In this document: positions 63,096-64,000 of the stretch, piece by piece
Position numbering within the stretch: the stretch's first letter is position 1
Layout of the letters: each line of letters opens with the position of its first letter
Source: Paraburkholderia hospita
GTDB taxonomy: Bacteria > Pseudomonadota > Gammaproteobacteria > Burkholderiales > Burkholderiaceae
Reading direction: 5' to 3'
Assembly (NCBI RefSeq): GCF_002902965.1
Contig: NZ_CP026106.1
Coordinates: 2,294,001-2,358,000 of the forward strand
Length of the DNA: 64,000 nucleotides
Notes under the pieces: model-generated
Told to the model about the DNA's origin: nothing
Databases searched by the model: none
The model's input: only the letters and a program-made list of their open reading frames with translations
Position numbers and translations under genes: made by a program

Positions 63096-63731
63096 TTAAA
63101 GTGGTGGCCGCTGCAACTGAACCCAGCGTTGCACGGAAGGCCTTTGCCATTGATGCCGCGCGTAATCAGCGAGATGTTTCGGCACGTCGTCGCCGTTCAG
63201 CACGAGGCGGTTGAGCATCAGCGCGAGGTCGACATCGGCAATGCACCAATCATCGAACAGATACTGTGCGCCTGGCGCGAGCCACGCGTCGCAAGCCGGG
63301 AAGAGCTTGTCGGCCGCCTTGCGCGCGATCGCGGTGAGCGCCCCGCCTTGCGCGCCGTAGAACACGACTTCTGTCGGGCGCTCGCTGCGAATCGGCATCA
63401 GGTCGCTGCGCAACCACGCCTGAATCTGGCGCGCCCGCGCGCGCTGCTTTTTATCCGCCGGATAAAGCGGCGTGCCCTCGAAAGCGTCGTCGATGTACTC
63501 GGTGATCGCCGACGACTCGGACACCGCAAACCCATCGTGAACCAGCGTCGGCACACGCTGCGTGACGGAAGTCGCGGCGTAATCCGGCTCGTTGTTCGCA
63601 TGACGGCCCAGATCGACGGTGCGCATGTCGAATGTCAGATGCTTTTCGTGAAGCGCGACGAAAACCGACATCGCATACGGACTCGCGAATTGCGCGTCCA
63701 CATAAAGAAGCAGTGAGTTGGCCGACGACAT
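63096..63731 (-). CDS. yfcF: glutathione S-transferase (YfcF type)
   Basis: A 211-residue GST. The N-terminal thioredoxin-like domain starts LLLYVDAQFASPYAMSVFVA with QRVPTLVHDGFAVSESSAIT and EYIDDAF, and the C-terminal helical domain ends with ARHQWQRPSVQRWVQLQRP. These blocks match E. coli YfcF, which has glutathione-dependent peroxidase activity and supports oxidative-stress tolerance. No Cys active site; a Ser near residue 17 is the probable thiolate stabiliser. It follows the GNAT gene on the same strand by 54 bases. Confidence 0.9.
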   Translation of the reverse strand: MSSANSLLLYVDAQFASPYAMSVFVALHEKHLTFDMRTVDLGRHANNEPDYAATSVTQRVPTLVHDGFAVSESSAITEYIDDAFEGTPLYPADKKQRARARQIQAWLRSDLMPIRSERPTEVVFYGAQGGALTAIARKAADKLFPACDAWLAPGAQYLFDDWCIADVDLALMLNRLVLNGDDVPKHLADYARHQWQRPSVQRWVQLQRPPL

Positions 63732-63785
63732 AGGCTCCTTGCAAGCGTGCGTAATGAACGTTCGTGGCGCGCGCCCTCTTGCGCC

Positions 63786-64000
63786 TCAGAGCACGAGTTC
63801 GAGAAAGCGCGTACCGGCAACGGGATTCGCATAGTACGGAGACGTTTCGGTAAAACCCAAACGCTCGTAGAGTCGTTGCGCGAAAGCCGTTTGAGGTACG
63901 GAATCTAACACGAGCTTTGCGTAGCCCAGCGACTTTGCCTTGTCGATCAACGCATGCATGAGCGTCTCCCCAAGCGCAAGCCCACGGTATGCCGACCGCA
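63786..64000 (-). CDS. GNAT-family N-acetyltransferase, C-terminal part only
   Basis: A minus-strand frame enters from the right edge and ends at TGA 63786. Its 70 visible residues include the acetyl-CoA-binding motif RSAYRGLALGETLMHALIDK and the typical GNAT ending RLYERLGFTETSPYY. The substrate is unknown. The start lies beyond the window. Confidence 0.85.
   Translation of the reverse strand, partial: RSAYRGLALGETLMHALIDKAKSLGYAKLVLDSVPQTAFAQRLYERLGFTETSPYYANPVAGTRFLELVL

Noticed and set aside
1..64000. CRISPR array, prophage or conjugative genes
   Set aside because: No regularly spaced repeats, integrase, capsid, relaxase or phage-type module was found on either strand.

Overview
The window is about 64 kb of GC-rich beta-proteobacterial chromosome, most likely Paraburkholderia or a close relative (Burkholderiaceae). 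This rests on the coding style, a cytochrome bo3 (cyoABCD) operon, DUF3331, DUF4148-like and DUF3597 proteins, an oxidative pentose (Weimberg-type) cluster, and intergenic repeat elements of a kind I associate with that genus. No plasmid, phage or integrative backbone and no CRISPR array is visible; most of it is core or near-core chromosome with a few accessory patches.

Layout. 1-4.7 kb: a truncated TAXI-type binding-protein gene, tRNA-Val(GAC), then the minus-strand cyoABCD operon. 5-8.5 kb: DUF3597, an OmpA-like lipoprotein, an RlpA-like lipoprotein with an overlapping basic secreted protein, and a branched-chain amino-acid-type binding lipoprotein. 8.7-13.7 kb: ahpF, ahpC and DNA polymerase II (polB). 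13.7-14.7 kb: a large, nearly perfect inverted-repeat element between the convergent polB and an HtrA-like protease gene. 15.8-17.5 kb: small envelope and hypothetical genes. 17.5-19.9 kb: a beta-carbonic anhydrase and SulP transporter pair. 20-25.8 kb: DUF427, DUF3331, LysR, YbaK-like deacylase, wrbA, DUF4142 and MgtC genes.

26-28.6 kb: a three-gene envelope operon with an IagB-like transglycosylase, an orphan transposase-type DNA-binding protein and an AT-rich island. 29-33.7 kb: small envelope genes, a diguanylate cyclase, Pmp3, YbjQ and TauE proteins. 33.9-42 kb: an IclR/acyl-CoA dehydrogenase pair followed by an operon of DUF3141, phosphotransacylase, acyl kinase, FabI-type reductase and a small RRM-like protein. 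42-45.2 kb: a nitroreductase, oxidoreductase and NTF2-like group divergent from its LysR gene. 46-48 kb: an RpoD-type sigma factor lacking the usual dnaG neighbour. 50-55.3 kb: a sugar-acid oxidation cluster (lactonase, LacI, IlvD/Edd dehydratase, FAH-fold dehydratase). 55.4-64 kb: a PKMT-like methyltransferase, siroheme-type methyltransferase, CBS protein, tRNA 2-selenouridine synthase, a GGDEF-EAL protein with a C-terminal Cache-like domain, a YfcF-type GST and a truncated GNAT gene.

The most coherent functional groups are terminal respiration (cyo), peroxide defence (ahpC/ahpF), bicarbonate handling (can-sulP), acyl-CoA to acyl-phosphate energy conservation (36.4-42 kb) and oxidative pentose catabolism (50-55.3 kb). 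The most unusual items are the 772-bp palindrome-like element, the extra RpoD with an 18-bp palindrome in its leader, the Cache-terminated GGDEF-EAL protein, and the AT-rich island with a possible Cys-rich microprotein. No clearly unprecedented multi-gene system was found. All family assignments come from reading translated sequence, without database searches.
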